Part shown: positions 38,189 through 48,985 of the stretch, piece after piece
Position numbering within the stretch: the stretch's first letter is position 1
Layout of the letters: each line of letters starts with the position of its first letter
NCBI GenBank assembly: GCA_905331475.1
Contig: CAJNYU010001127.1
Location: 310,001-374,000 of the forward strand
DNA: 64,000 nt
DNA from: Rotaria socialis
Taxonomy: Eukaryota; Rotifera; Eurotatoria; Philodinida; Philodinidae
Direction: 5' to 3'
Position numbers and translations under genes: made by a program
The notes under the pieces: generated by a model
The model's database searches: none
What the model was told of the DNA's origin: nothing
What the model saw: only the letters and a program-made list of their open reading frames with translations

Positions 38189-41100
38189 GCAAATAGAGAA
38201 ACTAACTAATTAACAATATTGTACATCAGTGAAAATGTGTCTACACGATGCCCCCATCTTCTCTATCATCTCTCTCTCTCTCTCTCTCTCTCTGGTTTAA
38301 TGCTTCTTCTCTTCTTGTTTTTTGTTTAATAATAACATTTGATTGTGTACAACAGTCTACATGAGTGTGAAAGGAAAAAAGCAGATTGAGAAAGCAGAAC
38401 AAAAGATAAAAAGAGAACAAGTAGCCTATGCTATTAATGCTATTAATGCTATTAATGCTTTCTCACACGCATCGATCAGTAATAAGGAATTGTAGTAGTG
38501 AAAATTGACGAGATAACATGTGAGAAAAAAAAAGAAGAAAAAAATAGAAAGGAGGAAATTTGCGCGGCACTGTTTTCTTTGTGTGTGAACAAGACGTTTG
38601 ATGGTAACGGCATAGGCGCTTCTCATGTATTCTTCCTTTCTCATATATGTGTTGCACTAGTGCTGCATGCTCTGAAAAAGTGCGTGCTATTGTCTGTGCA
38701 ATTTTTGTCACATTTCTCTCATCATATACTTATATACACTTTCATCCATCAACACCAGTCGATGTCATCGTCGCTGTTAAACGTCTGGCAACAGTAAGAT
38801 CAAGAAAAGGAAAAGAAAACGAAAAAAAAAGATTTCTACTAAATATATATAGATAAAGAAGAAACGATGTTAGAATGACATCGTCATTAATCTAAAAAAT
38901 CTTAGAAATCTAAACTAAGTTGAACGCAAAACCAACGAACAAATCAAAACATGCATACATTTTCGGCTCGAACGTCTGTGTGAGTAATTTTGCAATGTCT
39001 CATCTTTTTTCTTTTTAATTATATTCTTACGTAACTTGTACTGTTGTTAATAACAAATAGAGAAATCTTTGTCATTCGAGATAATATGATAAAAAGATGA
39101 CAACCTATGACATTTCATTGAAACACTGACCTATACTATGATGAATATGTACGGTTTCCTAATTAGGTATTCATCAATTTGTTTTCTTTTATTTTTTGCC
39201 TTCATTATTATCTCTACTGATGAACGGCTATAGCCCGGGAAATATCGGCAGCAACACAAGAAAATAACTAGAGACAATTAAGAAAACGACACGATCGCTG
39301 TCTGTTTGATTAACTGGTCACAAAATAGAAATCATAGTTTACTTTGACGGGTTCATTATTTGTACTGTCGAAGCCATTTAGAATGAGTTTTTTTTTATGG
39401 CATAATCGGAACTAATGTTTTCTATTCTCTCGGCTAATAATACAAATAAAAAATTCAGATATTTTTGATTAATATTTATTTTTGTTCGCGAAAAGAACTT
39501 TCCTTTTATAATTAGCAGTTCATGACAACATTAAAAACAGAAAGAAAAAGAGAGATACCTGTGTGCATTTTCTAATACATGAAAAGCTTCCTCTTATTAA
39601 ATGAACTACATAATGTAATTATACTGCAAGAAAGAAGGAAAAAAGAAGGCAGGTAATGACATTGGAATAGGTTCTAATCTCGACATCTATCTACGTGTAT
39701 ACTCATAAACAAGATGACTTTATTTTAAATTTAAAGTCAAATTTGAGTATGATCTTAATTGGGAAGAAGAAGAAAAAACCTCCAGACGTGTTTCCGGGAA
39801 CGAAAAACAGGAAAGGCTTTGAGCGAAAGCGTACAGGAAAAGCACTTCTGCAATTATAGATTCGCACACTTACACCTTGAATGGTTCTATAGAAACTACA
39901 GATTCATTATTTTGAGTTTTTCACTTTCACTTGCGCATCGCATATAAATCCGTGAACAACAAGTTCAATTAAATAAATATTTTCCTCTTATTTCAATGAG
40001 AGCCAAAAGAGTGAAAAACAAAAACTATTTTATTTTCATTTAATGATAATAAAAAATAAAAAGAAACAAAGAAAACCCACCTTCAAATAGTTCAACTAAT
40101 AGAGTTTTATTAGATGATTCTATTTGCATGGTATATTGATTGCTGTTTGTGTGTATATTTGGATGCTCTTTTTATTTAGTATCTATGTGTGCGTCTAGGC
40201 ATGCTGTTCAATCGAGTTTCCCCGATAATGAAACAGATTTGCTTTATTGTCAATTGACAGAGAGAAATGATGGAGAGAAAAACCAGAACCGATCCAATCA
40301 CTATGCCTATGAAAGCAGTTGAACTAGAATGATTTTGTCTCTGGCTCTAAGTCGCGTATTTATGTGCCATGTCTAGAACACACATGCACACAAAGCTATA
40401 TACCCTGTCGGGTCAATGACAAAAAATAGAGAACTAGAAAGGAAAAAAAATGGGAAAAGAAATTGATAAAAAAAAGAGGCAATGATGGAAACTATTAACA
40501 CTAAATAGATTGAGTTTTCCTCTATCCTATGATCATTTTATCTCAATTCACCCTCTTATCTATTTCATTTATTTTGCCAAAACCAATCCCATATTGATAA
40601 ATGTCAAGTAAATGAGTTCTATTGTCAAGAATACTATCTTACTAGTCATTTTCTACATATCTGATAATCATGCTTTACCGTTTTCACAGGTAAGATTCTT
40701 TGGCTTACCTAAATATTCATAATTTTGCAGAAAGTGCTACTCCTATCAAGAGCTCTCTCTCTCTCTCTCTTTCAATGTTAATCATGAAGAAATTTTAATC
40801 CAACAGTATAAAACAAAGTTCTCCTAATTTTCTAATATTTCCCATGATAGTGCTTTGTCTTTTTTTCGTGTCGGAAGAAAAATCACACTATAGCAAAAAT
40901 TTTTGTAGCTGTTCCCTCAAAAAAAAAGAAGCAATCCAATCGGAACATAGCACTGGGAGAATATGATCTGTATAGATAGGTTTTTTTTGTTAGTCACTCA
41001 TCGGGAGGTGTCAAAAAGAATGACATAATTCACCGTAGTGTGCATCTAAATGAATGAAATATGAGAAAAAGTGAAAGGTGTGAAATTAAGAGTAAATGTT

Positions 41101-41514
41101 TACTATGAAAAAAAAAAAGAAAAAAGAGAAAGAAGAATAGTAGAGAAATGAGAAAGATCTTCTCAAAGGATTAATGAAAAAAATTGTTGAGCTGATCGAA
41201 AAAGGAAATGAATAGCGGCATATGTCGAATACATAGAGAAAAAAGATAAATCATCATTAATCGAGAGGCGGAGACATATAGTAGGGAAAATTAGTACTTC
41301 TCAGTTTCAAAACGAGGAAACAGAATTTTTACATCAATGAAAAGATTTCTAGTGTTAATAAAGCAATTCAATTAGTTAGAAACGAAGGTAAGTGAAGGCA
41401 AAAAATCTTTTCATTACGTTAAATTAAATCATTTACCTGTTTAACATAAAGAGAAGTTAGCAATCAAGCAACGTTTCCGCTAAGACTTTTCCTTAGTTGC
41501 TTGTATTACAATAC

Positions 41515-41829
41515 CTCCCATGTAAAGCAAAATCGCAAAAAATCTGATTATAAGTGACGTTTATGCGATTAGAAATCTATTTTAACGACACTATTATAAT
41601 CTGATTTTAATCAGATTTTTCAACCTTAAAAGGCAGATCAATTTTTGCTTCTGATTTTATTTTAATTAATTTTAATTGATTACCTATAAAACTATTATAA
41701 TCGATTAAAATAAAATAAAATAAAAATAAAAAATAATCTGCCGTTTGAGGGTGAAAAATCAGATTAAAATAGTGCCATTATAATAGATTTTTAATCTGAT
41801 TATTAATCCAATATTTTTTTACATGGGAG
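41515..41829. mobile_element. Fold-back (palindromic) MITE-like element
   Basis: Begins CTCCCATGTAAA and ends with its reverse complement, TTTACATGGGAG. The two halves pair imperfectly along most of about 315 bases, sharing AATCTGATTA, CACTATTATAATCTGAT-like and GGCAGAT blocks in opposite orientation. No coding capacity and no clear target-site duplication. Confidence 0.7.
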
Positions 41830-42140
41830 CTATTATAGTATTCATTGAAAATAAAGTCGTCAGTTTCATCGTCTTTACTTGAAGAAACTGTCTAATGACA
41901 GTTGCACGCATACGCACATATGTCTATATATAAATTCACTTTCATTTTCACGAGAAGAAATAAAACTTGCATGGGATTTTAAATACGCTTGCATAGATAA
42001 TGTGTAATAATGAAGAAAAATGGAGAGATGATCATAGTTTCATTCGTCCTTTCTTCTTCTTCGTCTTCTTTTTCTTCTTCTACATATTGAAGTATGAGTG
42101 TGCTAAACTACTTTTTGAATAAGTTTACCAGTTTTAAGAA

Positions 42141-42183
42141 GAAGAAGAAGAAAAAGAAGAAGAAGAAGAAGAAGAAGAAGAAG
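42141..42183 (+). repeat. (GAA)n microsatellite
   Basis: Over 40 bases of AAG/GAA units with few interruptions, purine-only on the plus strand. Confidence 0.9.
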
Positions 42184-43053
42184 AGAAAAAAGAAGTAAAA
42201 AAGTAAAAAGTAAAAATGCAACCATCACGCTCACATTCACCTATTTCTAATGAGATTATTAGATCTAGCGATTGAATAAAAAAGAAAGAAAGAAAATTGC
42301 GCTATCATCTACAATGATATCTGATCATCATGGTCCTCTTCGACAACAATATTGGTAAAATAAGTATCCTTCTATTCTCTTCTTTCTTTTCTATTTGGAA
42401 AAATCTACTAATGGATTCTTCACACTTCTTAATGGCTTTAATCTACCATTAGCGAAATAGATAACGAGCTCTCTAATATATACACATACGTGATTTGATC
42501 ACAGTAGGAAATAATATTATAATAACAATTAGTTTTTCGAGATATCGATATTTATATAGAACTTATGGCATGTTTTAGTATTGATTATGGGAAAAACACG
42601 AACAACACTCCGATGAGAAGACAGTCACATGAGACCGAATGAAAGAAAAATGGGGAGGAGGAGAAGGGCCAAAGACAACATGAAGCAAAATGCAATGAAG
42701 CAAAATCATATCCAGTGATGATAATGATCATTGTCGGATCTTATCTTTTTCTGTTCTATGAAAGCGAATTGAGGGGAAAAGAGATTTGCCTTACTACTCT
42801 CAAATAATCTGTTCACTAACAATGCTAATAATATGACATTTTCTCTTGTTCTCTCTGATAATAATACCCATGAGTAAGAGAAACTGATGATGACGAGAAT
42901 GAGGATGAGGAAGAAGACATTTCCCTATATCTATCATGATACTATCTGAGGTTTTTGGCCACGTTCATCAGTATAGTGAGCACGTGGATCAGTGAGTTTT
43001 CTACTGTATTGAATATAATAATATCATTTTTATTTTTATTTTCTATAATTAGC

Positions 43054-44268
43054 ATGGTAGCAGGCTTTCTCGATGCCATAGCCAAAGTACGCCAATTTAA
43101 ATTTCATAACGATGACGATTTATATGACCGACTATCCAGACGATTTTCTGTCGTTTTACTGATGTTATTTACTGTTGTCGTATCTACCAAACAATATGTT
43201 GGCGATCCGATTGCTTGTTTTGCTCCTGCACAGTTTACCGGTAGGTGTTCTCATTTAAGAAATAAAGTATGATAATGTAATTTATCAGAACAATTAATGT
43301 TTTATGATTTTCTTCATCTTCAAAAGAAGAAGAAAACTTTCACTTTAGTATCTTTACTAATAATGGATAACTTCAATAGATTTTTTTTTGTTTTTTGTTT
43401 GATCAAAATAGATACCAAAGTAAAACTTCGCGTAAGTGCTAGACAGATGAATCTAGATATGATCTTTCTATATGACTATCTATGACATTTAGAACTTAAC
43501 GAATTTCCTTCAGTTTGATGATGCATTCAAGGTATCGTAATTTGTGTTAAAATGGTTATTGTATAAGCATAGAGCATCCAATCAATCGTAAGGATCACAA
43601 TAATTGCTCACGACCGAAAAGGAAAATGATAGAAAACTCTTATTTAACTTGATGGTTACTGTCGCTGAAATGTAAAACTTTCCAAATGCATTGCTAATGA
43701 AAAAACTCTTATAGTTAACGATTTTTCTCCTTAAAACTCATAAGTCTTCAGTCAAAGAAACTCTACAGTTCATTAAATTTGATGATATCTTATAGCTAGT
43801 CAATGAAGTTTATACGAAACCTTGCAAGCAATCATAAAACTATGATATATAGTCAACGTAATTAAAATCAAATCGATATCTGATTACTTGTATTCAACGT
43901 AAAAGTAGTTTCTCTCATCAGCTAAAATAATTACGCAAGTGGGCATATACGATTGAATAATTTTGCCGAAAATTCATTCAAATCTGTCAAATTGTATAGG
44001 CTTATAGATCTAGCCATTTTCTATGAGTATACACGCATTTCAATGCCATACAGAAATAGTTCAATCAAAGAAAACTACTATTGCATGATTACTCAAGAAT
44101 GAAGCGAGAATAGTAACAACTAAATATTCTATAAACAAGAGCTGCCAAAGTACTATCGATAGGTGTAAATTTGATTTGTTCTGTGCTTCTAACAGTTACT
44201 ATCAATAATCTCACTAGGACAGTGATTAGTGAATGTCATTGTATCCAGCTAAGTTACCAGAAAATTAA

Positions 44269-44305
<37 letters not shown>

Positions 44306-45560
44306 CCAAAAGCATATCCTTTTAACATTTAGAGTTCTATAAGAGAAGTTCAAATCCATTTTTTTAGGTTCTCATGTTGAATATGCCAATTATATCTGTT
44401 GGATATCCAATACTTATTATGTTCCTTTCGAGAGCACATTGCCATCAAGGCATGACGAACGTCCAAAACATATCGGTGTGTATTTCTTTCTTTTATTTTG
44501 TGTTATTTATCATAACTAATTATTTATTCTGTCTTGCTTTTTTTAAAGCTTACTATCAATGGATCCCATTTATTCTACTTCTCATGTCAGTGCTCTTCTA
44601 CATTCCCTCTGTTCTATGGCATGCACTTGCCACAAAGACAGGTTTCGATATAGCTAATCTTGTAAAAACACTACACAGTATGGAACAGTTAAATCCCGAT
44701 ATCAGAGATCGTACACTCAGATATATTGCTAAACATATTGATCGTGCTCTTGAAATACAACGTGAAATGGGCACAGGATTTTTTTCCCAATTTAAACGTC
44801 TTATGCGTCGGCATTGTCCAGTTTTTATTATCGGTCGTGCTCAAGGCAATTATCTAACGTTTGTCTATTTATTTGTCAAATTATTGTATATAGCCAATGT
44901 TATTGGACAATTATTTCTATTGAATGTAAGTTCATCAATGGACATTTTTTGTTTTCTATTTTTGATATTCATAGATCTTTATGGGTTCAAATTATCATGG
45001 TTATGGTATTGAAGTATTAAGAAATCTGTTGTCAGGTCGTGAATGTTGCCGTTCAGCACGATTTCCTCGAGTAACAATGTGTGACTTCGAAATTCGTACT
45101 ATGGCAGATCATATACATAAACATACTATACAGGTAGTTTTTCTTTTTTTGACAAAGCAAAAACAAACACCATCAAACTCTTCTCTATATTTTCTTTTAG
45201 TGCGTGCTTCCCGTGAATTTATTTAATGAAAAAATCTTCATATTCATATGGTTTTGGCTTGTCATTGTTTCTATTTTATCTTCATACGGTTTTATAATGT
45301 GTGTATGGCAACAAATCTTACCATTTAATCGTGAACATTTTCTAAAAAAATATCTTAAAATAATGAATCGTATAACACGTGAAACATTTGATAGAAAATT
45401 ATTTAATACATTTTCAAGCAAATACCTAAGACACGATGGTGTACTTGTCCTGCGTCTTGTTGCAATGAATACAAACGATGTTGTTATGGGCGAAATAATG
45501 GTTGCATTATGGGATGCTTTCAAACGAGCACAAGATACTGATGGTGGGATATTTGTGTAA
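43054..45560 (+). CDS. Innexin (gap-junction channel subunit)
   Basis: Five exons (43054-43240, 44368-44475, 44549-44925, 44975-45133, 45201-45560) join in phase to 396 residues, the usual innexin length. Innexin hallmarks in order: RFSVVLLMLFTVVVSTKQYVG (TM1), then extracellular loop 1 with both expected Cys (DPIACFAPAQFTG and YANYICW), the family motif YYQWIPFILLLM opening TM2, LFYIPSVLWHALA, a long cytoplasmic loop, TM3 (FVYLFVKLLYIANVIGQLFL), loop 2 with RFPRVTMCDFEIR, and TM4 (IFIFIWFWLVIVSILSSYGF). Innexins form gap junctions and hemichannels in protostomes. I chose ATG 43054 because MVAGFLDAI gives the usual short N-terminus. It lies two bases after an acceptor-like TCTATAATTAG, so a 5' exon is likely: 42936-42991 (another ATG, MILSEVFGHV) or the exons at 37919-38184 both fit in phase. 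Confidence 0.93.
44274..44303. repeat. (AT)n microsatellite in an innexin intron
   Basis: 30 bases of alternating A and T inside the long intron between innexin coding exons 1 and 2. Confidence 0.95.
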
Positions 45561-46279
45561 TAAATAGCAAGAAAAAAAATAGATATGGGGAAAATAAAAA
45601 TAGTTGAATATTCTCAGGAAGTCTATCATCTATTCCTAGTCAAAAGAAAACTTATTTGTTTTTATCCCTCTATGCAATAGAATCTAGTCATATAAAAAAT
45701 AAACTAAGATCTCATATGTTTATTTCTATTTTCTACTGTGATATGTTTGTTTATTTTTAATTAAAGAACTAGTCGAATATCAGTCATACGAAATATATGA
45801 GTAAATAATAGTGACCATATTTGTATTCATGCGCAAATATCATCATATTATGAAATTTTAGTATTAGCTCTATACAAAGAATAAAACATTTTCGTTTTCT
45901 CTTCTACTTATCCCTCTCATTCTGGTTTGTTTTGCTGTATCTTTCGTTTTTCTTTATCAAACTGATGATGTCAATGAGCTTCTTTTTTTTCTTCTTCTTT
46001 CTTCGTGTTTATGCATGAGTGTTTATTTTATTTTATTTTTCACTTTTTGTTTCAGTGTTGATGAAGAACAAAAAGAAAAAAAAAGGATGTATTTGAAAAA
46101 AAAAAGTAAAATATTTTGAGACCAAATAATCGTTTAGATATTATATAGAAAAAACAATCTCATGAAAAAATTTGAGACGATTTAATTTCTCGTTTCTTCT
46201 TTTTATCTTATCGTATCATTTTTCGTATTGAAAAATTTAATAATAGGCAATAGAAACACATGCATACTGATTGATAAAC
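45561..46279. other. Intergenic between innexin and Kunitz gene
   Basis: Tandem same-strand genes, so this holds the innexin 3' UTR and the Kunitz gene promoter. No other gene seen. Confidence 0.45.
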
Positions 46280-46856
46280 ATGCGAACAATATTGTTTTTA
46301 CTATGCATTTTTCTGTCAATAAAATTCATTGACAATTCTCAATGTTCGTCAGGTGTTGGATTAGCTGGCCATTGTGGATGTTGCCCATTTATTGGTGGTA
46401 GCTGTATTCATTTTGATACTGTTGATGGAATTGATGTATCGTGGCATATGTGTGTGCCGAGTTCTCTTAAAAACAACTTTTCACTTGAACAATGTAGACC
46501 AAAACCAATGCACGATAAAAACCATACACGTATTTGTCGTACAAGAAACGGAACATTTCGATTATTCCCTCAATGTGCAACAAAACAGATTTGCTTTCTA
46601 TCAACACCATCTAGAATTTGTATGATAGATTTAAAATTATATCAGTTTTTCTTTTGTATGTCAATTATTTCTAGACACTCCTAGTTGCAATACACAAATG
46701 GCTGTAGCAGGTCCATGTAAAAAAGCAATAAAACTTTTCACTTATGATGCAAAACAACGTCAATGTATTCCATTTATGTACTCAGGTTGTGGTGGAACAA
46801 CAAATCGATTCTATCGGCAAGATAAATGCGCAGAATTATGCATCAAACGAATCTAG
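46280..46856 (+). CDS. Secreted Kunitz-type protease inhibitor with Cys-rich N-terminal domain
   Basis: Two exons (46280-46619, 46675-46856) join in phase to 173 residues. The N-terminus is a classic signal peptide (RTILFLLCIFLSIKFI), giving a mature protein from about residue 20. Residues about 20-112 form a Cys-rich region with GHCGCCPFIGGSC and ICRTRNGTFRLFPQC that I do not recognise; it resembles insulin-binding or TIL-like spacing only loosely. The second exon is one complete Kunitz domain: six Cys (SCNTQ, GPCKKA, RQC, SGCGG, DKC, ELC), with Lys after the second Cys as the P1 residue, predicting trypsin-like targets. Acts outside the cell. Confidence 0.85.
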
Positions 46857-47096
46857 AAAACCTTTCGAATGAATGTCCTATTTTAATAAGAAAAAAAACC
46901 AATATAATAATAATTCATTCAGACTTATTTTGCAAAGTTTAAAAGTACTCATAACAAAAATACATCAAATAGGAAACATCCCCCAGGTCGAACTCACCCC
47001 ATCGGATTCGATAATTTACCGCTAGGATCCGACTGTCGGATTGTTCTTCCTGGGCAGTTCAGTATCTGAAAAGCTCTAAAAAGAACAACTCTTGCG

Positions 47097-47190
47097 AGGG
47101 AGTGTCACCAAGTGTTCAATCGCTTTTGCATTGAAACTACCTACATTATGTAGCTTCCGATGAGTTATGAATACGCTAAAAATATTTAAG
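47097..47190 (+). repeat. Dispersed repeat, copy 1 (inverted to copy 2)
   Basis: About 80 percent identical by eye to the reverse complement of 48880-48985. Shared blocks are CACCAAGTGTTCAATC and GAGTTATGAATACGCTAAAA. Confidence 0.75.
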
Positions 47191-47604
47191 GCGGAAAGCT
47201 TATTGTGATGAAACTAGGTCATTTCTAAGGTATGAGCTTTTTTGAGTCTCTGTCCCCCCGCTCCAGGGACATTAAAAAATTGATGTTCGAATTTTTACTT
47301 GAAACTTTTCATAGAAAGACTCGCTACGGAGAACAACTTCTTGTGAACGTTTCAGACCTTTCTACTATTCCTATCGTTAGACACGGGTATTGTGAAATTT
47401 TTATTGTACATCTTTCAAACGAAGTAGCAGATTTAATGAAACAAATAAATTCAATGATCAAAAACATTCAAAAAAAACACTACTCTCGTTGAGATGTATT
47501 GCTACATAAAACTTCAAGTCAAAATTCGAAAATCAATATTCGAATGTTCTGACGTGAGAGTAGCTGTCTAATTCGAGTTCGAAGATATGTAGATGGAGAA
47601 AAGA

Positions 47605-47660
47605 AAAAGTTAAACTATAACTAAATCTAGGAATAGATTTAGTTTTAGTTTAACTTTCCA
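47605..47660. repeat. Short perfect-stem hairpin
   Basis: AAAGTTAAACTATAACTAAA is followed after a few bases by its near reverse complement (TTTAGTTTTAGTTTAACTTT), giving a stem of over 20 bases. No U-run or tRNA-like features. Confidence 0.7.
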
Positions 47661-47689
47661 ATATATGCGACATATGAATACATATACAC

Positions 47690-47860
47690 CCTTCACCCGC
47701 ACCCACATTTGACCACTCCTCCATGGTATCCATCACCCGCACTCACATTTGAAGTATCCCGGATACCCTCCCCCTCTGCACCCCTTCAGGATACCTTCAC
47801 CCACACCCACAGTTACCCCTTAGCCCCCCCCCCGATTAGGGGTGATATCTTCACCCTTCT
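47690..47860. repeat. C-rich degenerate repeat, telomere-like
   Basis: Repeated CACCCGCACCCACATTTGA-like and CACCCACACCCACAG-like units separated by GGATACC or GTATCC. CCCACA units are the complement of the TGTGGG telomere repeat that I recall being reported for Adineta vaga. Confidence 0.6.
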
Positions 47861-48879
47861 CTTTATTGACAAAAACGATAACTACTTAATAATAAACAAA
47901 CCAAACGAAACGAGAAAACCAANACTAGGCATTTCATGGGTATATTAGTACAATGAAATGATTTATAATACTAACATATTTTAGTATTTTATTGTCTATA
48001 AATTACATAAATAAATACTGTGTTTCAAAAAACAACACTTAACACACATAGAAGACAATAAAATATCATTCAAGACAAATGAATGCTCAATGTTTTCGAA
48101 AAGGATATTTGATCACTATGAATTCACAGATACAAAAAACTACAGAAAAAAGAATACTAAAATTTGTTACGATACAGCACTCAATAGCACGAACAATTAA
48201 TTTAAAAATTATTAAATAGTTTTTTGATTCGATTCTTGTATGTAAAGTAGTTCAATGTTAAAGCGACCCTTATAAAAAAAAAGAAACTTCCTGACATGAA
48301 CCATGGATGCTATTTAGCAACCAGAAAAAAGCTTAACTAATCTGAAACAAAATTTTATCTGAAATTTAGAAATTAAAAGTTATCAGATTATTGTTTATTC
48401 ACATTGAAAAGACATACTTTGCTTTATTCGAAAATTGAGCAGTTGAAAATAAAAAGTGTATGTATATATCTATGTATTTCTGTTCACAAAATGAAATATA
48501 ATTGATTTGATATATCCAATCGTTATATAAACAGAAAATGAATCATCTACTAAACATCAAAGATGGAATCAATATATTCACAAAAATATTTCGTTAATAT
48601 TTTTTAATTAATTTCATTACTTTTGTTTTTATACAATCTTATTTAACTTTTTACATGTTAATGCATTGGTGTTTTATCGAAACACAGAATCGAGTACTAC
48701 TTTGAGTACTCAGACTATCGCATACGAGTGAATTTCAGAAAGTTAACTTATGCGAGTACTCACTTGAGTACACGAACATTAAAGATACACAGAGAACTTC
48801 ACGAGTACTCCAACGAGTCTTTTGTGTACTCATGCGGGCAGGTCGTACTCGCTTGATGAATATTTTCATTATCTATTCG

Positions 48880-48985
48880 CCCAAAATATTTTTAGCGTAT
48901 TCATAACTCCTTGGGAGCTACATAATCTAAGTAATTTCAACCCAAAAATGATTGAACACTTGGTGAGCCTCTCTCGTTAGCACAT
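48880..48985 (-). repeat. Dispersed repeat, copy 2 (inverted to copy 1)
   Basis: Reverse-oriented relative of 47097-47190. A further shared word, GAAACTAGGTCATT, lies at 47212 and, inverted, near 49245, but in an order that does not fit a simple hairpin. Confidence 0.75.

Larger units (their letters stand above)
38189..42935. other. Long intergenic or intronic stretch
   Basis: No exon supported. It contains (TC)n at 38267-38293 and 40742-40770, a nine-base repeat (CTATTAATG) near 38427-38459, a juxtaposed acceptor/donor at 40680-40694, a fold-back element at 41515-41829 and a (GAA)n tract at 42141-42183. Confidence 0.5.

Noticed and set aside
46985-47065. tRNA- or 5S-like GC-rich stretch (GAGTTCGACCTGGGGG on the minus strand)
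   Set aside because: It has a T-loop-like GTTCGAC word, but no acceptor stem, D-arm or anticodon stem could be paired around it.
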